DNA of 64,000 bases, taken from Bacteroides luhongzhouii. GTDB taxonomy: Bacteria; Bacteroidota; Bacteroidia; Bacteroidales; Bacteroidaceae. Below, one piece after another: positions 47,791 to 56,827 of this stretch (position 1 is its first letter; every line of letters starts with the position of its first letter). The translations under genes were made by a program, and so were the position numbers. The stretch is from assembly GCF_009193295.2 (NCBI RefSeq), contig NZ_CP059973.1:4092001-4156000 (forward strand). The letters run 5' to 3'. The notes beneath the pieces were generated by a model. It made no database searches, was not told the origin of the DNA, and worked only from the letters and a program-made list of their open reading frames with translations.

Positions 47791-48882
47791 ATGCGTATTA
47801 TATTCAAGAAATTCAAAACACGTATGATTGTAGGATGTATATTAGCTGTAATAGCGTTGCTGGCTGTGTCAGTCATTGTTTTTATCAATCAACCCAGCTT
47901 CGGCAGAACTCCTCGCGGGGAACGGCTGGAGAGAGTCATGAAATCTCCTAATTATAGAAACGGAGAATTTAAAAACCTGCGCGAGACCCTATTGATGACT
48001 TCCGATAAGGGACGTTTTAGGGGAATCTGGGAGTTCATTTTCAAAAAGATAGATGGTCTGCGTCCCGAACAGGCCGTCAAAACAATAAAGACGGATTTAC
48101 GAAAGATTGACCGTAATGAAGAAATATTGGTATGGTTCGGACATTCATCTTACCTGATTCAAACGGGGGGAAAGCGAATATTGGTTGATCCGGTATTCTG
48201 TATCGCTTCTCCCGTATCTTTTGTCAACAAGCCCTTCAAAGGTACGGAACTTTATACACCGGATGATATGCCGGAGATTGATTATCTGGTGATTAGTCAC
48301 GATCATTGGGATCATTTGGATTACAACACGGTCAAAAAACTACAAGACCGGATTGGAGCAGTAATTTGCCCGTTGGGTGTCGGTGAACATTTTGAATACT
48401 GGGGATTCGATAAAGAGCGTATAGTAGAACTTGACTGGAATGAAGATGCACGTCTTGCTCCCGGTTTTATGATACATTGTTTGCCAGCCCGTCATTTCTC
48501 CGGCCGCGGACTTACTGCCAACCAATCACTTTGGGCTTCTTTCCTGTTGGAAGCTCCTTCACAAAAGATATACATTGGCGGAGACGGAGGATATGATACG
48601 CATTATGCGGAAATAGGCAACCGTTTCCCCGATATCGACCTTGCAATCCTTGAAAACGGGCAATATAACGAAGAGTGGAGCTTAATTCATCTCATGCCCC
48701 AATATATGGCACAGACAGCCAGAGACTTAAAAGCGAAGAAAGTCCTGACCGTACATCATTCTAAATATGCGTTAGCCAAACATCGCTGGGACGAGCCTTT
48801 GAAGAATGCAGAAGAGATGAAGAATAAGGACTCTTTGAATGTATTGATGCCTGTGATTGGTGAAATAGTAACCTTACAATGA
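47791..48882 (+). CDS. Membrane-anchored metallo-beta-lactamase-fold hydrolase (UlaG/NAPE-PLD-like)
   Basis: A 363-residue protein with an N-terminal membrane helix (about 13-32) and a metal-binding domain: HDHWDHLDY (the HxHxDH site), the His in PARHFSG, Asp in GGDGGYD, and His in VHHSKY. This matches the UlaG/NAPE-PLD-like branch, which hydrolyses phosphodiesters or lactones. It would face the periplasm. It is a single gene under a promoter element shared with the operon at 50346, so it probably serves the same process; substrate unknown. Confidence 0.85.
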   Translation: MRIIFKKFKTRMIVGCILAVIALLAVSVIVFINQPSFGRTPRGERLERVMKSPNYRNGEFKNLRETLLMTSDKGRFRGIWEFIFKKIDGLRPEQAVKTIKTDLRKIDRNEEILVWFGHSSYLIQTGGKRILVDPVFCIASPVSFVNKPFKGTELYTPDDMPEIDYLVISHDHWDHLDYNTVKKLQDRIGAVICPLGVGEHFEYWGFDKERIVELDWNEDARLAPGFMIHCLPARHFSGRGLTANQSLWASFLLEAPSQKIYIGGDGGYDTHYAEIGNRFPDIDLAILENGQYNEEWSLIHLMPQYMAQTARDLKAKKVLTVHHSKYALAKHRWDEPLKNAEEMKNKDSLNVLMPVIGEIVTLQ

Positions 48883-48951
48883 AAGGAAGTTAAATATAGA
48901 CTCATTAAGCATTATTCACACTGTAAGCAGTTTATTTCCAGAGGGAAATGA

Positions 48952-48959
48952 TAACTTTG
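48952..48959 (+). promoter_or_regulatory. Promoter -7 box for the lipoprotein pair
   Basis: TAACTTTG fits TAnnTTTG, 44 bases before ATG 49003. Confidence 0.55.
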
Positions 48960-49002
48960 TGAAGAAATATTTCTCAACACAAATTTACTAAATCCTTTTC
49001 TT

Positions 49003-49737
49003 ATGAAACAAATCTATTCTTTATTGGTAGTGTTAATGGTTTTGAGTCTACAGAGTTGCCAAAACAATTTGAGTCTTCCATCACCAGCCAGCCGGAATTA
49101 TCAGCAAGATGTTGCGGTTTTAAATGATTTTGTGGATATTAGCAAGACTACCCATGAGTATTATGTCAATCCAAACAAAAAAAGTACTGCACTTTCTTAT
49201 TTAACTAATACGGATGCGGAAGAATTTAACGCTGTAAATCCTGTTAATCTGAACAGTTTCAAGCAGAGCATTAGTCAGATAAACAGTTTGTCCGGACAAT
49301 TGGCATCTTCTCATGGAGTAGATTACATTGTTATGATTACTGAAAGTGAAATTTATATCAGTCAGACAAAAAGTAACTCACCTGTCCACTTAAAGAAAAA
49401 ATTATCCGATGACCGTATAAGCCGTTCTATAATAGCAACATGCAATATAACGGATTATAAGGAACAATTATATGTTAATTCGATCGATTGCATAGAAACA
49501 ACAATAGAATTATATCCCCAATCTTATAAAAATGCCGCATGGGCATTTCTTGTCACTTGCAGAGTTGGACATGATGGTAATAAAGAATTGGCCAGCGTAT
49601 TATTTTGTGGTGTAGGTTTTCATATCAATCCCAGTTTTGAGTGGTCTGCCGATCAAGGAAACGCTGTAGACTGGAATTTTGAAGTGATAAACACGAATGG
49701 AGATGCTCATATCGCAAACCTTAATTTCCTACATTAA
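49003..49737 (+). CDS. Lipoprotein of unknown function
   Basis: A 244-residue protein with a signal peptide and lipobox (LSLQSC). The mature part shows no family I recognise; it is mixed helix then beta, with cysteines in ATCNITDY and VTCRVGHD. Its stop codon shares one base with the start of the next gene, so the two are translationally coupled. Confidence 0.75.
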   Translation: MKQIYSLLVVLMVLSLQSCQNNLSLPSPASRNYQQDVAVLNDFVDISKTTHEYYVNPNKKSTALSYLTNTDAEEFNAVNPVNLNSFKQSISQINSLSGQLASSHGVDYIVMITESEIYISQTKSNSPVHLKKKLSDDRISRSIIATCNITDYKEQLYVNSIDCIETTIELYPQSYKNAAWAFLVTCRVGHDGNKELASVLFCGVGFHINPSFEWSADQGNAVDWNFEVINTNGDAHIANLNFLH

Positions 49738-50162
49738 TGAAGAAATCCATTTTTATTGTTTTTGCAACTCTGATTCTTGCATCCGGTTGCGTTGAGAAAA
49801 CTGGGTATTATTCTGATGGAGAAGAAGATACTATATCCTTAATATGTGATAATCCATGGGCAAGTGAGAAAATAGTCGATGATGAAGGCAACACACACTA
49901 TACCGTATATAAATTGGAGAAAAACGGCACGTATATAAGAACGTTTAAAAGTATTGACACCGATGGAAAAGTGAATGAGAACAGTATCACCGGACGATGG
50001 AGTTTCTATGATCCGAGTTCCAAAACGATATACTTCGGCGATGACCATTATTGGGATATAGAGGAACTTACTACAAAAAAGTTTGCAGTTTATGACCGAT
50101 GGGGAGAATATGGTCAGATACATATGTCAAGAGAATATCTGGAACTTACTCCTTTAAAATAG
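49737..50162 (+). CDS. Small lipoprotein of unknown function (lipocalin-like)
   Basis: A 141-residue protein with lipobox (LASGC) and a beta-rich mature part (WRFYDPSSKTIY-like, GRWSFYDPSSKTIYFGDDHY at about 83-102), reminiscent of small Bacteroides lipocalin-like proteins. The 1-base stop/start overlap with the previous lipoprotein implies a joint function. Followed by a large hairpin. Confidence 0.75.
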   Translation: MKKSIFIVFATLILASGCVEKTGYYSDGEEDTISLICDNPWASEKIVDDEGNTHYTVYKLEKNGTYIRTFKSIDTDGKVNENSITGRWSFYDPSSKTIYFGDDHYWDIEELTTKKFAVYDRWGEYGQIHMSREYLELTPLK

Positions 50163-50180
50163 TTCTACAATAAGATAATC

Positions 50181-50235
50181 ATCATAAAGCTGTCTGCCAA
50201 TATGAAATAATTGTATTGACAGGCAGCTTTATGAT
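50181..50235. repeat. 21-bp hairpin downstream of the lipoprotein pair
   Basis: Arms 50181-50201 and 50215-50235 match at 19 of 21 positions, the exceptions being G-U compatible. No T tract follows on either strand, so it may block RNA decay or terminate weakly. Confidence 0.65.
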
Positions 50236-50254
50236 AAAAGATCACGAACCTGTA

Positions 50255-50315
50255 ATTTTGGTATAACATTCAGTAATATATATACTTGATAACCGAATCT
50301 ATCTGATTAAATTTG
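50255..50315 (+). promoter_or_regulatory. Promoter of the Fe-S/TBDR operon with shared regulatory element
   Basis: TGGTATAACATTCAGTAAT begins at 50259 and runs to TATATACT at 50286; the -7 box TAAATTTG is at 50308-50315, followed by CAGCG. Relative positions equal those of the element before the metallo-hydrolase gene. Confidence 0.78.
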
Positions 50316-50345
50316 CAGCGATAAAAAGTACAAAAATCAATTCTG

Positions 50346-51497
50346 ATGGAATATCGTATATTAGGACGGACGGGACTTTCGGTTAGTGCTATTGCATTGG
50401 GTTGCGAAGGGCTCATGAATAAAAGTGAGGAGCAAGTATGCAAAGAAATTGCATTTGCGATCAGTAAAGGAATTAACTTTATAGATATTTACTCTTCTAA
50501 TCCGGATTTGCGTAGCAATATCGGAACAGCTTTAACAGGGTATCGTGAACAGTTTATCATTCAGGGACATTTATGTTCTACGTGGGAGGATGGACAATAT
50601 CTGCGTACCCGTGACATAGACAAGACAACTGCCGCATTTGACGAACAACTTCTCCGGCTGAAAACGGATTATCTGGATATCGGTATGATTCATTATGTAG
50701 ATAGCGAGAGTGATTTTTATGAAGTGTTCAACGGTCCGGTTTTGCAACAGGCTTTTCGATGGAAAGAGGAGGGAAGAATACGCCATATCGGGTTGAGCAG
50801 TCATAATCCTACCGTTGCAAGACTGGCTGTGGAAAGCGGAAAGATTGACGTATTGATGTTTTCCATCAACCCTTGTTATGATTTGCAGCCTGCAAGTGAA
50901 AACGTGGATGACCTTTGGGCGGATGAGAACTATGCGCATTCCCTACACAACATAGCCCCGGAAAGGGAGAGGCTTTATGAACTTTGCGAACAGAGGGGAG
51001 TAGGAATCGATGTAATGAAAGTATATGGCGGAGGTGATTTGTTGAGCGAAGCCAATTCTCCTTTTGAAAAGGCTTTCACGCCCGTACAATGTATAGAATA
51101 TGCGTTGACACGTCCTGGAGTGGCGGCGGTCATGATAGGTTGCAAAACTTGTGAAGAGATGCTGGCTGCTATAGACTGGTGTAATGCAACAAAAGAAGAA
51201 AAAGATTACGCCAGTGTGATGACAGGCATGGAAAAGTTTACATGGAAAGGTCACTGTATGTATTGCGGACACTGTGCCCCCTGCTCAGTAGGCATAGATA
51301 TAGCAAGCATTAATAAATACTATAATCTGACCGTTGCTCAACAAGGGTTTGTGCCGGAGACTGTTCGTGAACATTATAAAGTACTCTCTCACCATGCATC
51401 AGAGTGTATCCGCTGCGGTAAATGTGAGAAGAATTGCCCTTTTGACGTTGACATTATCGGACATATGCAAAAGGCGACGGAACGTTTCGGATATTGA
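50346..51497 (+). CDS. Aldo/keto reductase with C-terminal 4Fe-4S domain
   Basis: A 383-residue cytoplasmic protein. The TIM barrel begins EYRILGRTGLSVSAIALG. The catalytic Asp and Tyr are in FIDIYSSNP and the His in GMIHYVD, but the usual Lys (as in ATK) is missing: that strand reads FIIQGHL. The C-terminus has cysteine sets CMYCGHCAPC and CIRCGKCEKNCP for Fe-S clusters. It may therefore be an electron-transfer or altered-chemistry branch rather than a normal NADPH carbonyl reductase. First gene of the operon. Confidence 0.85.
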   Translation: MEYRILGRTGLSVSAIALGCEGLMNKSEEQVCKEIAFAISKGINFIDIYSSNPDLRSNIGTALTGYREQFIIQGHLCSTWEDGQYLRTRDIDKTTAAFDEQLLRLKTDYLDIGMIHYVDSESDFYEVFNGPVLQQAFRWKEEGRIRHIGLSSHNPTVARLAVESGKIDVLMFSINPCYDLQPASENVDDLWADENYAHSLHNIAPERERLYELCEQRGVGIDVMKVYGGGDLLSEANSPFEKAFTPVQCIEYALTRPGVAAVMIGCKTCEEMLAAIDWCNATKEEKDYASVMTGMEKFTWKGHCMYCGHCAPCSVGIDIASINKYYNLTVAQQGFVPETVREHYKVLSHHASECIRCGKCEKNCPFDVDIIGHMQKATERFGY

Positions 51498-51532
51498 GAT
51501 ATAACTACTATAAATTGAAAATTAAAAAGTTT

Positions 51533-53041
51533 ATGCTACGTACTATTAGACTTTCAGCCGCTATTGTGTGCTTTACGCTTATTACCCTGCTTTTTCTCGA
51601 CTTCACGGGTACATTGCACACATGGTTCGGATGGTTGGCGAAAATTCAATTTCTGCCGGCTTTATTAGCCTTGAATATAGGTGTCGTATTGTTTTTAGTT
51701 GTGCTTACATTCCTGTTCGGGCGTATCTATTGCTCCGTTATCTGTCCGCTGGGAGTGTTTCAGGACATCGTTTCGTGGATATCCGGTAAGCAAAAGAAAA
51801 ATCGATTCCGCTATTCACCGGCAATGAAGTGGTTGAGGTATGGCGTTTTAGGAGTGTTCATTATAATGATGGTTGCAGGGCTGAATTCTTTGGCCATCTT
51901 GCTGGCTCCGTATAGTGCTTATGGACGGATAGCTTCCAGCCTTTTCGCGCCGGTTTGGCAATGGGGAAACAACCTGTTGGCATACTTTGCCGAACGAATG
52001 GATAGTTATGCTTTTTATGAGGTAGATGTATGGATGAAGAGCCTTCCAACGCTGATTATTGCCGTTGTTACTCTCATTGTCCTTTTCATTCTGGCGTGGC
52101 GTAATGGACGGACGTATTGCAATACCATCTGTCCGGTGGGTACTGTATTGGGATTTATATCCAAATATGCGATATTCAAACCGGTGATTGATACTTCCAA
52201 ATGCAATAGTTGCGGTTTATGTGCCCGTAATTGCAAAGCATCGTGTATCAATTCAAAAGCTCATGAAATTGATTATAGTCGTTGTGTGACTTGTATGGAT
52301 TGCATCGGAAAGTGTAAGCATGGAGCCATCAAATACTCTCGACGGATACCAAAAAACGAAACAGCTACAAGCGAAGATATGAAAGCAAAGCCTGTCACTA
52401 CCGAACAGATTGATAATGCCCGCCGTAGTTTCCTTTCAGCATCAGCTATCTTAGCGACAACTTCTGTCCTGAAAGCGCAGGAAAAGAAAGTGGACGGCGG
52501 GTTAGCCACTATTGAGGATAAGAAGATCCCGAACAGAGAAAATCCGATTTATCCTCCTGGTGCATTAAGCGCACGTAATTTCACTCAACATTGCACGTCC
52601 TGCCAATTATGTGTATCTGTTTGCCCCAACCAGGTGTTGCGTCCTTCAGACAATCTGATGACGTTGATGCAACCAGAAATGTCGTATGAACGCGGGTATT
52701 GCCGTCCCGAATGTACCAAGTGTTCGGAGGTTTGTCCGGCTGGTGCCATTCATTTGACCAGTCTTGCCGAGAAATCGGCTATTCAGATCGGACATGCCGT
52801 ATGGATTAAAGAGAACTGTGTGCCTTTGACGGATGGAATGGAGTGTGGCAACTGTGCCCGCCATTGCCCGACAGGTGCCATACAAATGGTGGCTTCCGAT
52901 CCTGACAAAGCGGATTCTCTGAAGATTCCGGTAGTGAATGTAGAAAAATGCATTGGTTGTGGAGCGTGTGAAAACCTTTGTCCATCCCGTCCTTTTAGCG
53001 CCATTTATGTGAGCGGACATCAGATGCACAGAATTATTTGA
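51533..53041 (+). CDS. NapH-like membrane / NapG-like polyferredoxin fusion
   Basis: About 502 residues from ATG 51533 (a TTG at 51494 is rejected). Four membrane helices lie in residues 1-215, with two NapH-type CxxxCP motifs (YCSVICPLG and YCNTICPVG). Two ferredoxin motifs follow (CNSCGLCARNC, CVTCMDC), then an internal twin-arginine-like segment (ARRSFLSASAILATTS) and further Fe-S motifs (CTSCQLCVSVCP, CTKCSEVCP, CGNCARHCP, CIGCGACENLCP). It looks like a quinol-linked electron chain carrying electrons across the inner membrane. Confidence 0.85.
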   Translation: MLRTIRLSAAIVCFTLITLLFLDFTGTLHTWFGWLAKIQFLPALLALNIGVVLFLVVLTFLFGRIYCSVICPLGVFQDIVSWISGKQKKNRFRYSPAMKWLRYGVLGVFIIMMVAGLNSLAILLAPYSAYGRIASSLFAPVWQWGNNLLAYFAERMDSYAFYEVDVWMKSLPTLIIAVVTLIVLFILAWRNGRTYCNTICPVGTVLGFISKYAIFKPVIDTSKCNSCGLCARNCKASCINSKAHEIDYSRCVTCMDCIGKCKHGAIKYSRRIPKNETATSEDMKAKPVTTEQIDNARRSFLSASAILATTSVLKAQEKKVDGGLATIEDKKIPNRENPIYPPGALSARNFTQHCTSCQLCVSVCPNQVLRPSDNLMTLMQPEMSYERGYCRPECTKCSEVCPAGAIHLTSLAEKSAIQIGHAVWIKENCVPLTDGMECGNCARHCPTGAIQMVASDPDKADSLKIPVVNVEKCIGCGACENLCPSRPFSAIYVSGHQMHRII

Positions 53042-53060
53042 TCTAAATCAGTATAAGATT

Positions 53061-54464
53061 ATGGAAGAAAAAAATAAAAAAGATATAAATAGAAGAGATT
53101 TTATTAAGATTGTAGGTATCAGTGCAGCCACATCGACAGGTCTGCTATACGGATGCTCTTCAAAGGGGACTACTTCTTCAAGTAGCGCGACAGGAGAAGG
53201 AGAGGTGCCCACCGATAAAATGACTTACCGCACATCTCCAACCACCGGTGACCGTGTTTCGCTTTTGGGATATGGTTGTATGCGTTGGCCGCTCAAACCT
53301 GCTCCCGACGGTAATGGTGAGGTTATCGACCAGGATGCCGTCAATGGATTGATAGATTATGCAATCGCTCATGGAGTAAACTATTTCGATACATCTCCGG
53401 CGTATGTACAAGGATTTTCCGAAAAGGCAACAGGTATTGCATTGAGTCGCCATCCCCGTGATAAATATTACATCGCTACCAAATTGTCTAATTTCTCTCC
53501 TGATACGTGGTCTCGCGAAGCCTCGCTCAAGATGTACCACAAATCGTTTACGGAGCTACAAGTCGACTACATTGATTATATGTTGCTCCACGGCATCGGC
53601 ATGGGAGGAATGGAAGCCCTTAAAGGACGATACCTGGATAACGGAATACTTGATTTTCTGGTTAAAGAGCGTGAAGCCGGACGTATCCGGAATCTCGGAT
53701 TTTCTTACCATGGTGATATTGAGGTATATGATTATCTGCTCTCACGACACGATGAATTTAAATGGGATTTTGTACAAATACAACTCAATTATGTAGACTG
53801 GAAACATGCCAAAGAGACCAATACTCGAAATACGGATGCGGAATATCTCTATGGCGAACTGACCAAACGGGGGATTCCTGCCATCATTATGGAACCACTT
53901 TTGGGAGGACGTTTATCCAAGCTGAATGATAATCTGGTGGCACGGCTCAAACAACGTCGTCCGGAAAACAGTGTCGCTTCCTGGGCTTTCCGTTTTGCCG
54001 GTTCATTCCCGGATATTTTGACTGTATTAAGTGGTATGACTTACATGGAGCATCTGCAGGATAATCTTCGCACTTATTCTCCTTTGGAACCGTTGACAGA
54101 GGAGGAAAAAGAATTCCTCGAAGAAACGGCACAATTAATGCTGAAGTATCCTACTATCCCTTGCAACGACTGCAAATATTGTATGCCATGTCCGTATGGG
54201 CTGGATATACCTGCTGTATTATTACATTACAACCGTTGTGTCAATGAAGGTAATGTCGCCAGAAGCGGACAGGATGAAAATTATGCGAAAGCCCGACGCG
54301 CTTTTCTTGTCGGATATGACCGTAGCGTGCCCAAACTTCGACAGGCAAGTCATTGCATCGGTTGTAATCAGTGTGTGGCTCATTGCCCTCAAAACATTGA
54401 TATTCCGAAAGAACTGCACCGGATAGACCTGTTTGTAGAACAATTGAAACAAGGTACTTTATAA
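53061..54464 (+). CDS. Tat-exported aldo/keto reductase lipoprotein with 4Fe-4S domain
   Basis: A 467-residue protein. It starts with a twin-arginine signal (NRRDFIKIVG) that ends in a lipobox-like LLYGC, so it is probably folded with its cofactors and exported as a lipoprotein. The AKR barrel (about 55-350) keeps the full tetrad: Asp and Tyr in YFDTSPAY, Lys in IATKLSN, His in MLLHGIG. Fe-S cysteines are CNDCKYCMPC and CIGCNQCVAHCP. Presumably it reduces its substrate with electrons from the NapGH-like neighbour, 19 bases upstream. Confidence 0.85.
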   Translation: MEEKNKKDINRRDFIKIVGISAATSTGLLYGCSSKGTTSSSSATGEGEVPTDKMTYRTSPTTGDRVSLLGYGCMRWPLKPAPDGNGEVIDQDAVNGLIDYAIAHGVNYFDTSPAYVQGFSEKATGIALSRHPRDKYYIATKLSNFSPDTWSREASLKMYHKSFTELQVDYIDYMLLHGIGMGGMEALKGRYLDNGILDFLVKEREAGRIRNLGFSYHGDIEVYDYLLSRHDEFKWDFVQIQLNYVDWKHAKETNTRNTDAEYLYGELTKRGIPAIIMEPLLGGRLSKLNDNLVARLKQRRPENSVASWAFRFAGSFPDILTVLSGMTYMEHLQDNLRTYSPLEPLTEEEKEFLEETAQLMLKYPTIPCNDCKYCMPCPYGLDIPAVLLHYNRCVNEGNVARSGQDENYAKARRAFLVGYDRSVPKLRQASHCIGCNQCVAHCPQNIDIPKELHRIDLFVEQLKQGTL

Positions 54465-54472
54465 AAGAAACG

Positions 54473-54892
54473 ATGGAAGAATTAATCAATCTATTACATA
54501 CGGGAGGATATTCCTGTACCATTGCCAACGAAGGAAAAATCCGCACTTTCACTCAACGCGGCGTAGCCGATCTCTATGATTTGCTAACACAGGAACCGGA
54601 ATTCCTTAAAGGAGCTTTGATTGCCGATAAAGTGGTTGGTAAGGGAGCTGCCGCCTTGATGATTCTGGGTGGTATAAAGGAATTATATACGGATATTATC
54701 AGTACTAAGGCTTTGGAGCTATTCCAGAAATCAAATGTGAAAGTTGATTTTGCGCAGGAAGTTGCTTTTATCCGGAACCGCGATCGTACGGGAGTATGTC
54801 CTGTAGAAACAATGTGTAGCGAAGTGGAATCAGCAGAAGAAATATTACCGCTGATCCGCGATTTCCTGGAAAAAATCAGAAGTAGGAAGTAA
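54473..54892 (+). CDS. DUF1893 family protein
   Basis: A 139-residue cytoplasmic protein 8 bases after the AKR gene. It carries the DUF1893 tracts DKVVGKGAAALMILGGI and RTGVCPVE. Structures in this family are, from memory, related to the cytidine-deaminase fold, but activity is not known. The conserved Cys in GVCPVE could be a metal or redox ligand. It suggests that the molecule handled by the operon may be a nucleotide-like or heterocyclic compound. Confidence 0.8.
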   Translation: MEELINLLHTGGYSCTIANEGKIRTFTQRGVADLYDLLTQEPEFLKGALIADKVVGKGAAALMILGGIKELYTDIISTKALELFQKSNVKVDFAQEVAFIRNRDRTGVCPVETMCSEVESAEEILPLIRDFLEKIRSRK

Positions 54893-54923
54893 AAAAAGAG
54901 ATAACTGAAACACGAAATAAAGT

Positions 54924-56813
54924 ATGAGAAGAAATACAGCCTGTTTATTCCTGTTCGGTAGTTTGCTTTCCCTCTCGGGAATGGCACAAACTAAGAGAGA
55001 CAGTACACAGGTCGGAAGAAATTATGTGATTGATGAAGTTGTAGTCACCGGGACACGTAATGAGACAGATGTACGTCATCTTCCGATGACGATTTCCGTA
55101 GTCAGTAGACAACAGATTGAGAAAAGATATGAACCTTCTCTGTTGCCGTTATTGACGGAGCAGGTGCCGGGATTATTCACTACCAGTCGTGGCGTCATGG
55201 GGTACGGTGTATCCGGCGGAGCTGCGGGAGGCATGAGTCTGCGAGGTATCGGTGGTAGTCCGACAGCGGGATTATTGGTATTGATTGATGGTCATCCACA
55301 GTATATGGGGTTGATGGGACATCCGATAGCGGATGCTTACCAATCTATGATGGCGGAGAAAGTAGAAGTGTTACGAGGCCCTGCATCCGTGCTTTATGGT
55401 TCGAATGCAATGGGTGGAGTGATTAATATTGTCACCCGCAAGCAACAGGAAGAAGGCGTAAAGACAAATATGCAAGTGGGATACGGCTCATACAACACAT
55501 TACAGACTGAATTTTCCAACCGTGTCAAAAAGGGACGTTTCAGTAGTGTCGTAACCGGCTCCTATAATCGTACGGACGGACATCGCCCCGATATGAAGTT
55601 CGAGCAATATGGTGGATATGCAAAATTAGGCTATGATATCAGCTCTTTCTGGAAGTTATGGGGAGATGTAAACGTGACTCACTTTAATGCTTCTAATCCG
55701 GGGACTATTCAAGTACCATTAATCGACAACGATTCACGCATCACTCGTGGAATGACTTCGTTTGCTTTAGAGAATCATTATGAGAAGACTTCGGGGGCTT
55801 TGAGCTTTTTCTATAACTGGGGACGGCATAAAATCAATGATGGTTACCAGATAGGAAAAGAACCGCAAAAGTCACACTTCAACTCCAAAGATAAGATGCT
55901 GGGGGTATCGTGGTATCAAAGTGCCACTCTCTTTACCGGCAACCGTTTGACCATAGGAATGGATTATCAGCACTTTGGAGGTGAATCGTGGAACAAGGTT
56001 ATAGCTACAGGTGAACATACTCCGGGAGTAGACAAACAAATGGATGAATTTGCCGGATACGTTGATTTCCGTCAGGATATCAGCAGTTGGTTCTCACTGG
56101 ACGCAGGTATTCGTGTAGACCATCATTCGCATGTAGGTACTGAATGGATTCCACAAGGTGGATTGGCCTTTCATTTACCGAAGAATGGGGAACTTAAAGC
56201 AATGGTTAGCAAAGGATACCGTAATCCGACAATTCGTGAAATGTATATGTTTCCTCCTGCCAATCCGGAACTAAAACCGGAGAAACTGATAAGTTACGAA
56301 CTTTCATACTCACAACGTCTGTTGGAAGGCGCGTTATCCTACGGAGTCAACCTTTATTATATCAATGGGGATAATATGATTATGTCAAACGGTTTGGTTC
56401 CTCCATTGAATATTAATTCCGGCGAAATAGAAAACTGGGGTATGGAAACCAACATTGGTTATCGCATAAATTCACATTGGAATGTCAATGCCAATTATAG
56501 CTGGCTTCACATGGAAAATCCTGTTCTTGCTGCTCCCGAACATAAATTGTATGCAGGTCTCGATTATACTTTCGGACGTTGGAGTGTATCAACGGGTATA
56601 CAATATGTGAAGGGACTTTATACTTCTGTAATATTAAACAACGAACAACAAGATAGTTTTGTCTTATGGAACCTTCGGGGAAATTATCGTCTCTGTCGTT
56701 TCGCTAATCTTTTTGTGAAAGGAGAAAATCTGCTGGCGCAACGCTATGAAATAAATGCAGGTTATCCCATGCCTAAAGCCACGTTTATGGGTGGTATTAA
56801 TTTGAACTTTTAA
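54924..56813 (+). CDS. BtuB/FepA-like TonB-dependent receptor
   Basis: A 629-residue outer-membrane receptor: signal peptide to about 21, TonB box-like region (YVIDEVVVTGTR), plug with LRGIGGSPTAGLLVLIDGHP and VEVLRGPASVLYGSNAMGGVINI, and a barrel ending NLNF. It lacks the N-terminal STN and carboxypeptidase-like domains and has the short length of small-molecule receptors (vitamin B12, siderophore, heme) rather than SusC. It is 31 bases after DUF1893 and 14 before the S-component gene. Confidence 0.9.
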   Translation: MRRNTACLFLFGSLLSLSGMAQTKRDSTQVGRNYVIDEVVVTGTRNETDVRHLPMTISVVSRQQIEKRYEPSLLPLLTEQVPGLFTTSRGVMGYGVSGGAAGGMSLRGIGGSPTAGLLVLIDGHPQYMGLMGHPIADAYQSMMAEKVEVLRGPASVLYGSNAMGGVINIVTRKQQEEGVKTNMQVGYGSYNTLQTEFSNRVKKGRFSSVVTGSYNRTDGHRPDMKFEQYGGYAKLGYDISSFWKLWGDVNVTHFNASNPGTIQVPLIDNDSRITRGMTSFALENHYEKTSGALSFFYNWGRHKINDGYQIGKEPQKSHFNSKDKMLGVSWYQSATLFTGNRLTIGMDYQHFGGESWNKVIATGEHTPGVDKQMDEFAGYVDFRQDISSWFSLDAGIRVDHHSHVGTEWIPQGGLAFHLPKNGELKAMVSKGYRNPTIREMYMFPPANPELKPEKLISYELSYSQRLLEGALSYGVNLYYINGDNMIMSNGLVPPLNINSGEIENWGMETNIGYRINSHWNVNANYSWLHMENPVLAAPEHKLYAGLDYTFGRWSVSTGIQYVKGLYTSVILNNEQQDSFVLWNLRGNYRLCRFANLFVKGENLLAQRYEINAGYPMPKATFMGGINLNF

Positions 56814-56827
56814 ATAATAAAACGAAT

